Assembly (NCBI GenBank): GCA_903840165.1
Contig: CAIMEY010000061.1
Location: 1 to 64,000 of the forward strand
Direction of reading: 5' to 3'
Length of the DNA: 64,000 nucleotides
Source: an uncultured Myxococcales bacterium
Lineage (GTDB): Bacteria > Myxococcota_A > UBA9042
This document shows, piece by piece, positions 18,011 to 28,149 of the stretch (position 1 is the stretch's first letter; each line of letters opens with the position of its first letter). A model generated the notes under the pieces. The model saw only the letters and a program-made list of their open reading frames with translations, was not told the DNA's origin and did not search any database. The translations under genes were made by a program, and so were the position numbers.

Positions 18011-20380
18011 ATGCCTTTTGCCGTTGCTGTGCCTAGGTTGGCCGCACGCTCGCGTTCTTGGATTGGCCTGCTGGGCCTGCTGCTGACCCTAGCTGCGTGC
18101 ACTTCGGGCGGCGGGCTGACGCCGCGCTTCGTGCAGGTCAGTCAGCTCGGCGATACCTATGATGATCACAGCACTTATGCCGTTTGGGCCACGGTCGTTC
18201 CCGGCGATCAACCGCTGAGCCACGTTCGGCTGTATTACGCCCGCAATCAAGAGGTTACATTCCATTCCGTCGAAATGGCGGGGCTCGGCGGCGCGTCCTG
18301 GCAGGGGGCCGTTCCTTCCCAACCCGCTGGCACGACCGTGCGCTACTACGTCGCGGCGCAGGATGCCAACGCGTCAGTGACCTATCCGGCAACGCAAATC
18401 CCTGAAAAATATCTACAATTTCGCGTGCTCAGTGCAGGCGAACAGCCAGGCCAACAGCCGGGCATCGTGACTGTGCCGACTGACGCAGACGCCGTCTCTG
18501 TAACCGATGGATCTGCAGGCGAAATTGCCCAAGACGTGCAAATTGGACCTGCAGATACTGGCGCAGAAGTGGCCGTCGATGCTGGCCCAGCTCCAGACGT
18601 AGCGGACACCAATGTGCCCGATACGCAACCGATTTTTGACACTTTGGATATTCAACCACCGGCAGATACCGACCTCAAGGCCGACTTTGATAACGACGGA
18701 ATTCCCGACTGGAAGGACAATTGTCCCAAGAATTACAACCCGAACCAAGCCGATAGCGATGGCGACGGGCTCGGCGATACCTGCGATCCGGACAGCGACA
18801 ATGACGGCATCCCGGACGATTCCGACAACTGTGACACCACCTACAATCCTAACCAAGCGGATTTAGACAAGGATGGCAAGGGGGATGTGTGTGACACCGA
18901 CCTTGATGGCGACAAGGTGCCCAACGCCATCGATAACTGCCCCTGGGTGGCAAATCCAGACCAAAAAGACAGTGATAAAGATGGCTTAGGTGATGCCTGT
19001 GACCCGATCGAATCGGCGATTGGCGACAAAGATCAGGACGGCGTGCCGGACAACGTCGATAACTGTCCCACTGTGCCCAATGCGGACCAAACTGACTTAG
19101 ATAAAGACGGGTTGGGCGATGTTTGCGATGACGACATGGACGGCGATTCGGTCGTCAATGCCAAGGACAACTGCCCCTTGGTCGCCAATCCGGACCAAGC
19201 CGACAGCAATGGCAACGGCGTAGGCGACGCCTGCGACAAGAGCGGCGACAAAGACGGCGACGGCGTGCCCGATGCCATTGATAACTGTCCGAAAATCAAG
19301 AATCCAGACCAGGCCGACATGGACAAAGACGGCATTGGCGATGCGTGCGACAAGGACACGGACGGCGACGGCTGGCTTGATGCCTTTGACAATTGCCCCT
19401 TTGTTCCCAATAAGAACCAGAAGGATACGGACGGCGACGGCATTGGCGATGCCTGTGACTCTGAACAACTTTGCGGGGCCAAACTGCCTGCCTGCCCTGC
19501 CGGTCAGCAGTGCTTTGACGGCATTTGCCTAGCGCCGAGTCCTTGCAACAGCCAAGCGGACTGCAAGACAGGTACATTCTGCTACAAGAACCAGTGCTTG
19601 CCTCCCCAAGTCGTCCCTTCCGACTACTGCCAAGCTGACGCCAACTGCCCCGCCGGCTTTGTCTGCCAGTTCAGCCAGTGCGTGCCGGACAAGTGCAAAT
19701 TCAATAGTGATTGTCCGAATCAACAGAAGTGCATCCTCGGCGAGTGCTTGCCCGGCAACATTCCCGTCTCGGGCTGCACCGTCAGCGAGGAATGCGGGCC
19801 GAAAAAGCAATGCATTGGCGGCCTTTGCGTCCCGGCCCAGTGCGCTACCGACGCCGACTGCAAGGGCAAGAGTAGCTGTTTCAAGGGGTTCTGTATCCCG
19901 ATGGTTGGCGGCTTCTCGGTGCCGCAAATCGACTGCAAGACCAACGCCGACTGCCCCAACCTGTCCTTCCAGGGCATGACCATCAACACGCAGTGCGCTG
20001 CGGGCGTCTGTGTTCCCAAGCAAATCGGTAACTTCACGCTTCCCGACCTCTGCACCACCGACGCCGACTGCGGCGCGGGCAAGCAATGCTTAGTCGCCAT
20101 TTGCGTCACCAAACAGTGCAATGTGGAAAAGGATTGTCCGGCCGGCCAAGCATGCACCTTCGGCCTGTGCACCGCGCAAGGGCAGGGCATGCCAGGACCC
20201 GGGCAGTGCAAGACAAGTGCCGATTGTAGCAGCGGTTGGTCGTGTCTCGCTTCGATTTGCATCCCCTTGCAACTCGGCGGTGGCAGCGGCGGCGGCATTC
20301 CCGGCATGACCCCTTGCCAGGCGGACGGCAGTTGCGCAGACAAGACAAAGACCTGCCAATTCGGTCTGTTCTGCTTGTAA
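18011..20380 (+). CDS. large secreted lipoprotein with thrombospondin type-3 (DxDxDG) repeats and Cys-rich C-terminal repeats
   Basis: [34 protein letters not shown] lipobox; [43 protein letters not shown]... repeated; then CxxxADCxxxxxCxxxxC repeats. Confidence 0.87.
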   Translation: MPFAVAVPRLAARSRSWIGLLGLLLTLAACTSGGGLTPRFVQVSQLGDTYDDHSTYAVWATVVPGDQPLSHVRLYYARNQEVTFHSVEMAGLGGASWQGAVPSQPAGTTVRYYVAAQDANASVTYPATQIPEKYLQFRVLSAGEQPGQQPGIVTVPTDADAVSVTDGSAGEIAQDVQIGPADTGAEVAVDAGPAPDVADTNVPDTQPIFDTLDIQPPADTDLKADFDNDGIPDWKDNCPKNYNPNQADSDGDGLGDTCDPDSDNDGIPDDSDNCDTTYNPNQADLDKDGKGDVCDTDLDGDKVPNAIDNCPWVANPDQKDSDKDGLGDACDPIESAIGDKDQDGVPDNVDNCPTVPNADQTDLDKDGLGDVCDDDMDGDSVVNAKDNCPLVANPDQADSNGNGVGDACDKSGDKDGDGVPDAIDNCPKIKNPDQADMDKDGIGDACDKDTDGDGWLDAFDNCPFVPNKNQKDTDGDGIGDACDSEQLCGAKLPACPAGQQCFDGICLAPSPCNSQADCKTGTFCYKNQCLPPQVVPSDYCQADANCPAGFVCQFSQCVPDKCKFNSDCPNQQKCILGECLPGNIPVSGCTVSEECGPKKQCIGGLCVPAQCATDADCKGKSSCFKGFCIPMVGGFSVPQIDCKTNADCPNLSFQGMTINTQCAAGVCVPKQIGNFTLPDLCTTDADCGAGKQCLVAICVTKQCNVEKDCPAGQACTFGLCTAQGQGMPGPGQCKTSADCSSGWSCLASICIPLQLGGGSGGGIPGMTPCQADGSCADKTKTCQFGLFCL

Positions 20381-20421
20381 TTCCACGGCCGGGGGCGATT
20401 GCTGTGGCTGTTCAACCCAAG

Positions 20422-22566
20422 ATGCCCCTTGATGGCTTTGGGCTGCTAGCGGGTCCCGACCGATCGCCCCTGCAAGCGCCGGCCGCAACCGATCCGCCAT
20501 TAGACTTGCGCGAAGCCAACTTACGGGACGGCGCCTTTGCCGGTGCCGACCTGCGCGATTGCGATGCGCGACACGCCTGCTTGGTGGGCGCTGACTTGCG
20601 CGGTGCGGACTTACGCGGTGCACGCCTAGCGCGGGCCGACCTGACCCTGGCTCGTCTGGAAGGGGCGCAACTGCAGGGAGCTGACTTGCAAGGCGCTGAT
20701 CTGCAAGGTGTTGATCTTCGTGACGCCGACCTTCGCGGTGCCGATCTGGCCGAGGTCAACTGGGCCTGGGCGTGGACGGCGGGTTGTCGCGGTTTGCCAA
20801 GCGACTTGCCGTCTGGGGCGGCGGGCAATGGCCGGCTGTCTGGGCCGACCGCCACTGGCGATTCTCAAGAGCCTTCAGCTGGTTTGCTGGCCTATGGTCA
20901 TGGCCGTCGCGCGCACATGCGGGCACAACTAGGCCTAGCAGAACAGTATTACCGGCTGGCCTTGGGCTGGGTGCCCCTGTCCGACGCTGTGCGCTACGGT
21001 TTGGCCATGGTTGCGCTGGAGCGTGGTGATTTACCTTGTACTATTGGGTGGTTGCGGGATGCTCTGGAAATCGAACCCACGGCTGACCGGGCCCGCGTCG
21101 ACCTGGCGATGCTGCATTTGGCCCAAGGCGATACTGAGGGGGCGCGCACCCACCTTCTCCGGCTGGCCGAGCGCTTGCCAGCCGGACAAGAGGCGGCCAA
21201 GGCAGCTCAGAAACAGGACTGGCAGCAAGTCCGTGTGATTCTAACGCAAATGACCCCGGACAGCCCGGCGTTGCGCTGGCAGCCGCGGCCGGCGCTGGCG
21301 GTTCCAAGGCTGGTGGCAGGCGAAGATGAAGCATGGGTATCCAGGGAACTATCCGATATTCAGCTTCTTTTGCAGGGCAATGACGAAGGTGGGGCGGTTG
21401 CCCCGGAATGGCTGTGGCAAAGTGTCATCGCGCGGGCCTTGCACGTCGGCGCCCTGACCCAAGCGCAGAGGGCCCTGCAGCGGCTGCAGACGGACGCGCC
21501 GGAGACGGCCCTGTGGAGTCTGCAGCTCAAGCAACTCGACATGACGGCTGAGGCTTTTGCTGCCCTGCTGCCCCAATGTCCCGGTCCCTGGGGCCCGATT
21601 CGCGCTGTGCACTGGCGGGCTCTAGGCGTGCATGGGCCGACGGCCAAACTGGTTTGCGAAGCGGGAAACGTCTATGGTAAGCGCTACTTGGGCGGTGTAA
21701 GGTCCGCCGCCAGCATTGGCTTTGGTCACCGCGTGGCGGCGCAAGTGGCGGCTGCTGGCCTTGGTGCCCCTGTGGCCCTACGCGACCGAAATGATCGCGA
21801 TATCATTGAGTTTGCTGGTGACTTCATCGCCTTTTACCCGGACCTAGGCGAACGCGCCCTTGCCGATGCTGACTTGGATGAAGGCCTTGCCGAAGACATC
21901 GGTGCGACCATTGGTGAAATTCATCAAGCATTGCAAGTGTATGCATCAGGTCCAGGCCGTCCAGAAGGCGGCGTGCGGGCCGGGACGCGCATCTTGAGGC
22001 ACCCGCAGCCAGGGCTGGCACTTGGGGCAGCCGTATCGGTCGACGGCACCTCCTTGGCCGTGGTTAGGGCACATCCGCTGTGGTCTCGGGTGGTTTCTCT
22101 GACCGAAGCCACTTCGCGACGGTTGCGCAGCGTGCTGAGCGACTGTCCCCTTGGCCTGACCCATGGCGACATTGGTCCAGGGAACATCGTGCGGCAAACC
22201 AACGGCCAACTAGGCTTGATTGATTGGGATTTGGCGGACATGGACCTGCTGGTCTGGGACTTGGCGCGTGCCGTGGACCGCATGGCCGTTCACTGGCCGA
22301 GCGACCCGGCTCAGCCTGTGGAACTCCGCGCTTCGATTGCGAAAGCGCTGTGTCGGGGGTATCAACGCCATCGCCCCTTACACCGATCCGAAGTGGCGGC
22401 CCTGCCCCTGCTCGTGGCCGCGAGTCGGGTCGACTTGGATGCCAGCGTCTTGCCACTGTGCGCCGGGCTTGAACCTGACGCGGCGCATCCCATCATCGTT
22501 CGGCAGTTCCAACGCCTGTCACGCGCAGTTGCTGGAGCCCCTGAAATTGCAGCTCTATTTCGATAG
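20422..22566 (+). CDS. pentapeptide-repeat / TPR / aminoglycoside-phosphotransferase-like (APH-fold) fusion protein
   Basis: Pentapeptides GADLRGADLRGARLARADLTLARLEGAQLQGADLQGADLQGVDLRDADLRGADL; TPR-like AEQYYRLALGWVPLSDAVRYGLAMVALERGDLPCTIGWLRDAL; kinase-like YGKRYLGGVRSAASIGFGHRVAAQVAAAGLGAPVALR...LTHGDIGPGNIVRQTNGQLGLIDWDLADMDLLVWDLARAVDRM. Start ATG 20422 or GTG 20404. Confidence 0.8.
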   Translation: MPLDGFGLLAGPDRSPLQAPAATDPPLDLREANLRDGAFAGADLRDCDARHACLVGADLRGADLRGARLARADLTLARLEGAQLQGADLQGADLQGVDLRDADLRGADLAEVNWAWAWTAGCRGLPSDLPSGAAGNGRLSGPTATGDSQEPSAGLLAYGHGRRAHMRAQLGLAEQYYRLALGWVPLSDAVRYGLAMVALERGDLPCTIGWLRDALEIEPTADRARVDLAMLHLAQGDTEGARTHLLRLAERLPAGQEAAKAAQKQDWQQVRVILTQMTPDSPALRWQPRPALAVPRLVAGEDEAWVSRELSDIQLLLQGNDEGGAVAPEWLWQSVIARALHVGALTQAQRALQRLQTDAPETALWSLQLKQLDMTAEAFAALLPQCPGPWGPIRAVHWRALGVHGPTAKLVCEAGNVYGKRYLGGVRSAASIGFGHRVAAQVAAAGLGAPVALRDRNDRDIIEFAGDFIAFYPDLGERALADADLDEGLAEDIGATIGEIHQALQVYASGPGRPEGGVRAGTRILRHPQPGLALGAAVSVDGTSLAVVRAHPLWSRVVSLTEATSRRLRSVLSDCPLGLTHGDIGPGNIVRQTNGQLGLIDWDLADMDLLVWDLARAVDRMAVHWPSDPAQPVELRASIAKALCRGYQRHRPLHRSEVAALPLLVAASRVDLDASVLPLCAGLEPDAAHPIIVRQFQRLSRAVAGAPEIAALFR

Positions 22567-22775
22567 TTGCGCGCAATCCAAGGCTGCCGAAATGTCGCCC
22601 GCATCGGTGACGCCACCAGTGCCGGCCCGTGGCCTCTGTCTCGCAACTTGGCACCACGCTTGGTGTCGCTTAGCATGGGGCAGGTCTTGGCCCTCCGTGT
22701 GGAGCGTGGCTGGCGCAGCGACGCGGTGACGACGCCTGTTCAGGGCGCAGTCTGACTGTCCGTGGATGCGGGAAG

Positions 22776-23675
22776 ATGCTGAATCTATTGCGAAAAAAGC
22801 ATGGATCAAGGTTTGTCGCCCTGCGCTCACTAGCGGCCGTGGCGTGGGCAGTTGGCCTGCTGGCCTCTGGCACTGCCGCCGCCGCCGACCGGACAACGAC
22901 CAAAGCCGCAGCAGACCAAGCCAAGTCCGTGCCAGCCAAGTCCGCGTCGCTAGAGGGAAATCGCCCGCCTCCTGCCGCGACGCCAGGGGGGCAGGGAACA
23001 GCCGACGCGGGCAAGGACCAAGCAGCGGTTTCTGCCTATGACAATGCGGTCAACGCCTTCAAGTACCAAGATTTCGAGAACGCAATTCCGCAGTTGCGCG
23101 CCCTCATCTTTCCGATCATGCGCGTTGACGCGGTTCGCGAGGCCAAAGTCCGCGAATATCTAGGTGCTTCTCTGTGGTGGCAAGGCGATCACCAGGGCGC
23201 ACAGGACGAGTTCACGGCTTTGCTGGTGCGCAATGCCAAGGCGCGACTCGACCCGGCGACGTATCCTCCGAAAATGGTTGCAGAGTTTGAGACGTTGCGT
23301 CAAAACCTCATTGGTCGAGGCGAGTTGCAGGGTGAAATCCGCCCCAAGCTCCCCGTGGGGCCAGAGACAGTGGCGCAGAATCCGCCCCTGGTACTGATGT
23401 TTTTTCCCTTTGGTGTTGGGCAGTTTGCCAATCGCACGCCCGGGCGTGGCACAGTATTTCTGGTCGGCCAAGCTGTGCTCGCCGGCTTGTGGGACGGCAT
23501 GTACGTGCACAACACCGGGCCTCATAGTAAGGCCACTGAAATTACACAGATTTCAGCCAGCGCAGCCTTCTTCGCGGTGGCTGGATGGGGCATCGTCGAC
23601 GCGTTGGTGCGCTATGGTCGCCGTTCCGCACTAGACGGCGCGCAAAATGACGGCGGCGGGGCGGAACCCAAGTAG
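22776..23675 (+). CDS. secreted TPR-like protein with two C-terminal hydrophobic segments
   Basis: Signal peptide ...AAVAWAVGLLASGTAAAA; NAVNAFKYQDFENAIPQLRALIFPIMRVDAVREAKVREYLGASLWWQGDHQGAQDEFTALL; hydrophobic FPFGVGQFANRTPGRGTVFLVGQAVLAGLWDG. Confidence 0.66.
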   Translation: MLNLLRKKHGSRFVALRSLAAVAWAVGLLASGTAAAADRTTTKAAADQAKSVPAKSASLEGNRPPPAATPGGQGTADAGKDQAAVSAYDNAVNAFKYQDFENAIPQLRALIFPIMRVDAVREAKVREYLGASLWWQGDHQGAQDEFTALLVRNAKARLDPATYPPKMVAEFETLRQNLIGRGELQGEIRPKLPVGPETVAQNPPLVLMFFPFGVGQFANRTPGRGTVFLVGQAVLAGLWDGMYVHNTGPHSKATEITQISASAAFFAVAGWGIVDALVRYGRRSALDGAQNDGGGAEPK

Positions 23676-23855
23676 CCCCGGGCATGCAGTCGAGCGCCGC
23701 CCTATCGCTTTAATTATGCCGCCTTCGCCGCATCAGGCCCTGCCTGGTTGCGCGATCCGCGGGCGTGGGCCATCCTGCACCCATGGCCGCTGTCGATGGC
23801 GTTGCTGTTCATCGGCCGATTGCCATAGCGCCTCTGGCCCCTGATTGGAGCTGTT

Positions 23856-25670
23856 ATGCCCCCCCATGCTTGGTTGCAAGAACTCGGCCCCGGCGACACG
23901 GTGCGCATTTCCCACCCTGTGGACAAGATGCTCTGCAGCCTCGGGACCGACACCGACAGCGATATCCAACTGCGCGGTAAAGGAATAGCTACTGTTCATG
24001 CGTGGTTGCGGACGACGACCAAGGGCGTCGTTCTAGAAGCCGTCGGCGGCGAACGCATTTGGGTCAATGGCAAACGCATGGAGAGCTCGCCGCTGAGCGC
24101 GGGCGATCAGGTCGACATAGGCCCCGTCAAACTCCGCTTTGTGACAGCAAAAAACCGTGATAGCGCCCGCATTCCCCCCTTGGCCGGTACCGGCGCTTCA
24201 GACTCCGGAGGCCTCCTTAGCGCTTTGGCCGGCTTTTCTGAAAGTCTGGCCGGACGTTATGATGTCGATGAACTACTTGTAACTATGCTGGATTCGATTA
24301 TCCAAGCCACCGATGCGGCCCGCGGTGCAGTGCTGCTCCTGGTCGATGGTCAGCCCCAGGTCCGCACAGCCCGGCGTTCTGGAGGTGGCGACGGCAGGAA
24401 TTCACTCGCTATTTCAGACAGTATCGTGCAACGCGTGCTCTCCACTCGCCAGCCCGTTGTGGTGAGCGATGCCATGAGCGATCGCGAATTCAACGCCGCG
24501 ATGTCGGTGATGGAATTCCGCATCTGTTCGGTGCTTTGCGTGCCGCTGATGGTGCGGGGCGATTTGCTCGGCGTCATCTACCTGGGCAATGACAACGTCG
24601 TGAATTTGTTCACGGAAGAAGCCCGCGAAGTGGCCACCGTCTTTGCCGCTCAGGCGGCGATGGCACTAAGAAATGCTATCCTTATCAATGACTTGCAACT
24701 ATCCAACGCGTCGCTGACCCAACAGATCGAGCGCATGAACTTCGGTTCTATCATCGGCGCCTCGGTGTCCATGCGCGAATTGTTTCGTAAAGTCGAGAAG
24801 GTAGCCGGCACCGACATCAGCGTCCTCATCGATGGCGAGACCGGCACGGGCAAAGAACTGGTCGCCAGCGAAATCCACCGCCGTTCTAACCGCGCCAAAG
24901 GTCCCTTTGTCGTCATCAACTGCGGCGCGATTCCTGAAAACTTGTTAGAATCAGAGCTGTTCGGTCATGTGCGCGGGGCCTTTACCGGCGCTGTGGCCAA
25001 CCGGGATGGCAAGTTCCAGGCGGCCCATGGCGGAACGCTATTTCTCGATGAAATTGGCGAGATGCCCCTGCTATTACAAGTGAAACTGCTGCGCGTCCTC
25101 GAAGACCGACGGGTCGTACGCGTGGGGGAAACCCATGGGCGCGAGGTCGACATCCGCGTGGTCGCGGCAACGAACCGTAACCTTGTAGAAGAAGTGAAGA
25201 ATGGGCGATTTCGTGAAGACTTGTTCTACCGCCTCAACGTGGTGCGCCTGAGCCTGCCGCCCCTGCGTGAGCGTGGCGACGACATCAACCTGCTGGCCAA
25301 GTATTTGCTCAAGCGCCACAGTGACGAAATTGGTATTAAAATCAAAGGTTTTTCCGATGATGCGGTCCGCGCCATGAACCTGCACCGCTGGCCCGGCAAT
25401 ATTCGCGAGCTAGACAACCGCATCAAGAAAGCGGTGATCTTCTGCGATCATGGCACAGTGACCGCCGTCGACCTGGACCTAGCGGCGCTGCAAGAGGCGG
25501 GGACGATCGAATCCCTCAACGACGCTAAGGAATCCTTTGCGCGCGGCTATGTTCGGCGTGTGCTTGAGATCAACGGCGGCAATCGCAGTCAGACGGCCAA
25601 GGACCTCGACGTAGACGTTCGCACCGTCTATCGCTATCTAGAGCGCGCCGGGGTCGAGGGCGAGGCCTAG
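23856..25670 (+). CDS. FHA-GAF-sigma54-interacting (AAA+) transcriptional activator with Fis-type HTH
   Basis: FHA-like N-term; [139 protein letters not shown]. Confidence 0.94.
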   Translation: MPPHAWLQELGPGDTVRISHPVDKMLCSLGTDTDSDIQLRGKGIATVHAWLRTTTKGVVLEAVGGERIWVNGKRMESSPLSAGDQVDIGPVKLRFVTAKNRDSARIPPLAGTGASDSGGLLSALAGFSESLAGRYDVDELLVTMLDSIIQATDAARGAVLLLVDGQPQVRTARRSGGGDGRNSLAISDSIVQRVLSTRQPVVVSDAMSDREFNAAMSVMEFRICSVLCVPLMVRGDLLGVIYLGNDNVVNLFTEEAREVATVFAAQAAMALRNAILINDLQLSNASLTQQIERMNFGSIIGASVSMRELFRKVEKVAGTDISVLIDGETGTGKELVASEIHRRSNRAKGPFVVINCGAIPENLLESELFGHVRGAFTGAVANRDGKFQAAHGGTLFLDEIGEMPLLLQVKLLRVLEDRRVVRVGETHGREVDIRVVAATNRNLVEEVKNGRFREDLFYRLNVVRLSLPPLRERGDDINLLAKYLLKRHSDEIGIKIKGFSDDAVRAMNLHRWPGNIRELDNRIKKAVIFCDHGTVTAVDLDLAALQEAGTIESLNDAKESFARGYVRRVLEINGGNRSQTAKDLDVDVRTVYRYLERAGVEGEA

Positions 25671-25689
25671 AAGGTGGCACTTCCGCCCT

Positions 25690-25705
25690 CACTATAGTGT
25701 ATAAT
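25690..25705 (+). promoter_or_regulatory. putative sigma70-type -10 box (TATAAT, 25700-25705) adjoining a perfect 10-bp palindrome CACTATAGTG (25690-25699)
   Basis: Sequence CACTATAGTGTATAATATCAAG about 135 bp upstream of the lipoprotein ATG at 25841; no confident -35 box. Confidence 0.4.
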
Positions 25706-25840
25706 ATCAAGATGTTTCGTCGCCTACCAGCAGCATGGCTAGATTCGCTGGGGTGTCGGGTCCCTGCGTGCGCTTGCATCGGCTGCAGGCAGCGCGTACC
25801 GTGGCAAGGTCCTCGGTCGGTCCGGTTTCTAGGGGGTCTC

Positions 25841-28021
25841 ATGTTGCGCAACTATTCGATTTTACTTACGTGTTGCGTGTCGTTGCTGGGCATCTGGCTC
25901 GCGGGCTGCTCCGACGACAGCGCTGCCGCGACCAGCACGACCTTGATGGGCTCGACGAGCAATGACGGCGGCTCCTTGGGTGACGCCTGGGACGGAGGCC
26001 CCATCCCGGACGGATGGACTGCGGTTGACGGTGGCTGGGTTGGCCCTGATGACAGTTTTATCAGCAATGATAGCGGCTTGACTGACGCCTGTACTGGCAA
26101 CGGCTGCCTGGCCGATGGAGGCTGGCTAGACAGCGGCTGCCTTGGTGACGGCTGCCTGGGCGACGGCGGCGTCGGGACCGATGGCGGCTGGTTGCCCGAT
26201 GGCTGGAACGCGACCGACGGCGGTTGGGTTGGTCCGGACGACAGTTTCATTAGCAAAGACGCGGGTTTGCCGGAGTCCGACCTCGGAGCCAGCGATGGTG
26301 GTTCGCCCATCGGTTGGGACGCGGTCGACGGTGGCTGGGTCGGCCCAGACGACAGTTTTGTCAGCAAGGACGCTGGGTTTCCGAGTGATGACGCGGGATT
26401 TCCCGCAAACGACGCGGTTGGCCCGGGGGAAATCGCCGGTTGCGTGCCGTCTCCAGAAGTCTGCAATGGCTTGGATGACAACTGCAACGGTCAGGTCGAC
26501 GAGAAAACCTGCGACGACGGAAACCCATGCACGACCGATTTGTGTGGTGGTGGCAATGGGTTATGCAGCCACGCCGCGATTCCGATTCCCACGGCTTGCA
26601 ACGCCGACGACAATGCCTGCACGCCCGATTCCTGCGTCGGCGGCACCTGCGTATCAGGATTGGCCAAGGACTGCGCCGACGCAAACCCTTGCACCTTAGA
26701 TGGTTGCGAGAAAATGACCGGCAACTGCGTGCACACGCCCGGCACCGGCCAGCCTTGCGAAGACGGCAACGCTTGCACCATCAAGGAAACGTGCGTCGGC
26801 CTTAACTGCATGCCAGGCGGTGCAAAGCTCTGTAATGATGGCAATATCTGCACTGTTGACGTTTGCGATGCCGCCACCGGCAATTGCACCGCCCAGCCGA
26901 TCGCGGACGGCGTCCCCTGCGACGACGGCAACAAGTGCACGGTCGGCGACAGCTGCGGCGCTGGTACATGCAAGGGCAAGGCCTTGATCTGCAACGATTC
27001 AAATCCGTGCACGGCCGACAGTTGTACCGCCGACAGCGGCTGCAGCCACAGCAGCTTAGAAGGCGCCCCCTGCGATGATGGCTTGGTGTGCACCATCGGC
27101 GAGCTCTGCAAGGCTGGTTTGTGCAAGCCCCAAGCTGGGTTGGGCTGTGATGACGCCAACCCTTGCACCACGGACAGTTGTCTACCGGCCGGCGGCTGTA
27201 GTCATGTATTGTCAAATGGAGGCTGCGATGACGGCAACGCCTGTACGGCCGGCGACAACTGCAGTTCCGGCGGTTGCGTCGGCACGCCCATCAACTGCGA
27301 CGATGCCAGCCCGTGCACGACCGACAGCTGCGATGGCAGTGGTGGCTGTAAACATGTAGATAATTCATCGCCTTGTAACGACGGCAACGCTTGCACCACG
27401 GGCGACGCTTGCACCGGCGGGGTCTGCTTGCCCGGCGCAGCGCTGACTTGCGACGACGGCATTGCTTGCACAGCCGACGTTTGCGACATCAAGACTGGCG
27501 GCTGCACCCACAGCCCCGACGCCATGAAGTGCGACGACGGAAATGCTTGTACATTCGACAGTTGCCAGCCTGCCAAGACCGGCTGCGTCCACGATCTGAT
27601 CCCCAACTGCTGCGGCGGCGTACAGTGCCAAGCCAACGAGGCGTGCATCATCTATCCCGACACCCTTGCGCCGTTCTGCGCCAAGACCTGCAACACGCCC
27701 GATGACTGCCCGACCTCCTGTTGCTACATGAATTTTAAGGTCAAACACTGCCTAACGCCGACCTACCAAGCCGAGTGCTGCGGCGTCAAGGAGTACTGGG
27801 CGACGCCAGCCGATCCGTACGCCTGCGGAGCCGGCGGCAAGGGACAATGCCTGAACTATCCCAATCCGCAGCCGCCGTACTGGCCCAGCGACGCCACCGC
27901 CTGCGTAATGAAGTGCAATTCCAACGCCGATTGTCCCGGCGGTTGCTGCCAGATCGATACGATGGGCAACAAGGAATGCGTGCCTCCCGCCTATAAAGCC
28001 CTATTCTGTCCAGGCGGTTGA
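25841..28021 (+). CDS. large MopE/EGF-like Cys-rich surface lipoprotein with Gly/Asp repeat stalk
   Basis: MLRNYSILLTCCVSLLGIWLAGCSDDS lipobox; three GW[TND]A[VT]DGGWVGPDDSF[IV]S[NK]D[SA]G units; CNGLDDNCNGQVDE motif; many CDDGNxCTxxDxCxxGxC repeats. Confidence 0.82.
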   Translation: MLRNYSILLTCCVSLLGIWLAGCSDDSAAATSTTLMGSTSNDGGSLGDAWDGGPIPDGWTAVDGGWVGPDDSFISNDSGLTDACTGNGCLADGGWLDSGCLGDGCLGDGGVGTDGGWLPDGWNATDGGWVGPDDSFISKDAGLPESDLGASDGGSPIGWDAVDGGWVGPDDSFVSKDAGFPSDDAGFPANDAVGPGEIAGCVPSPEVCNGLDDNCNGQVDEKTCDDGNPCTTDLCGGGNGLCSHAAIPIPTACNADDNACTPDSCVGGTCVSGLAKDCADANPCTLDGCEKMTGNCVHTPGTGQPCEDGNACTIKETCVGLNCMPGGAKLCNDGNICTVDVCDAATGNCTAQPIADGVPCDDGNKCTVGDSCGAGTCKGKALICNDSNPCTADSCTADSGCSHSSLEGAPCDDGLVCTIGELCKAGLCKPQAGLGCDDANPCTTDSCLPAGGCSHVLSNGGCDDGNACTAGDNCSSGGCVGTPINCDDASPCTTDSCDGSGGCKHVDNSSPCNDGNACTTGDACTGGVCLPGAALTCDDGIACTADVCDIKTGGCTHSPDAMKCDDGNACTFDSCQPAKTGCVHDLIPNCCGGVQCQANEACIIYPDTLAPFCAKTCNTPDDCPTSCCYMNFKVKHCLTPTYQAECCGVKEYWATPADPYACGAGGKGQCLNYPNPQPPYWPSDATACVMKCNSNADCPGGCCQIDTMGNKECVPPAYKALFCPGG

Positions 28022-28149
28022 TGCGCTGCTTGCCATGGGACGCGGTGGCGAACATCGGGCCGCGCGACATCAGCAAGGGCTCGCCCCAGCGGTTGCCGCC
28101 GCCGGGCCCGGCGCGGTAGCATGTTGCGCCCCTGCGACCGCTGTGGTCA

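Noticed and set aside
18680-19470. Dense short repeats resembling a CRISPR or satellite array
   Set aside because: They are in-frame DxDxDG thrombospondin type-3 codon repeats inside the 18011-20380 CDS; no constant repeat with unique spacers.
19033-19482. Antisense ORFs over the TSP3 region (e.g. 19033-19482 -, 19097-19468 -, 18413-18856 -)
   Set aside because: Low-complexity reading of the repetitive opposite strand; no RBS or family motif, and the + strand frame is clearly coding.
25852-27171. Long antisense ORFs 25852-26487 and 26491-27171
   Set aside because: Mirror-strand open frames produced by repetitive GC-rich coding sequence of the MopE-like lipoprotein; Ser/Pro/Gln-rich nonsense composition.
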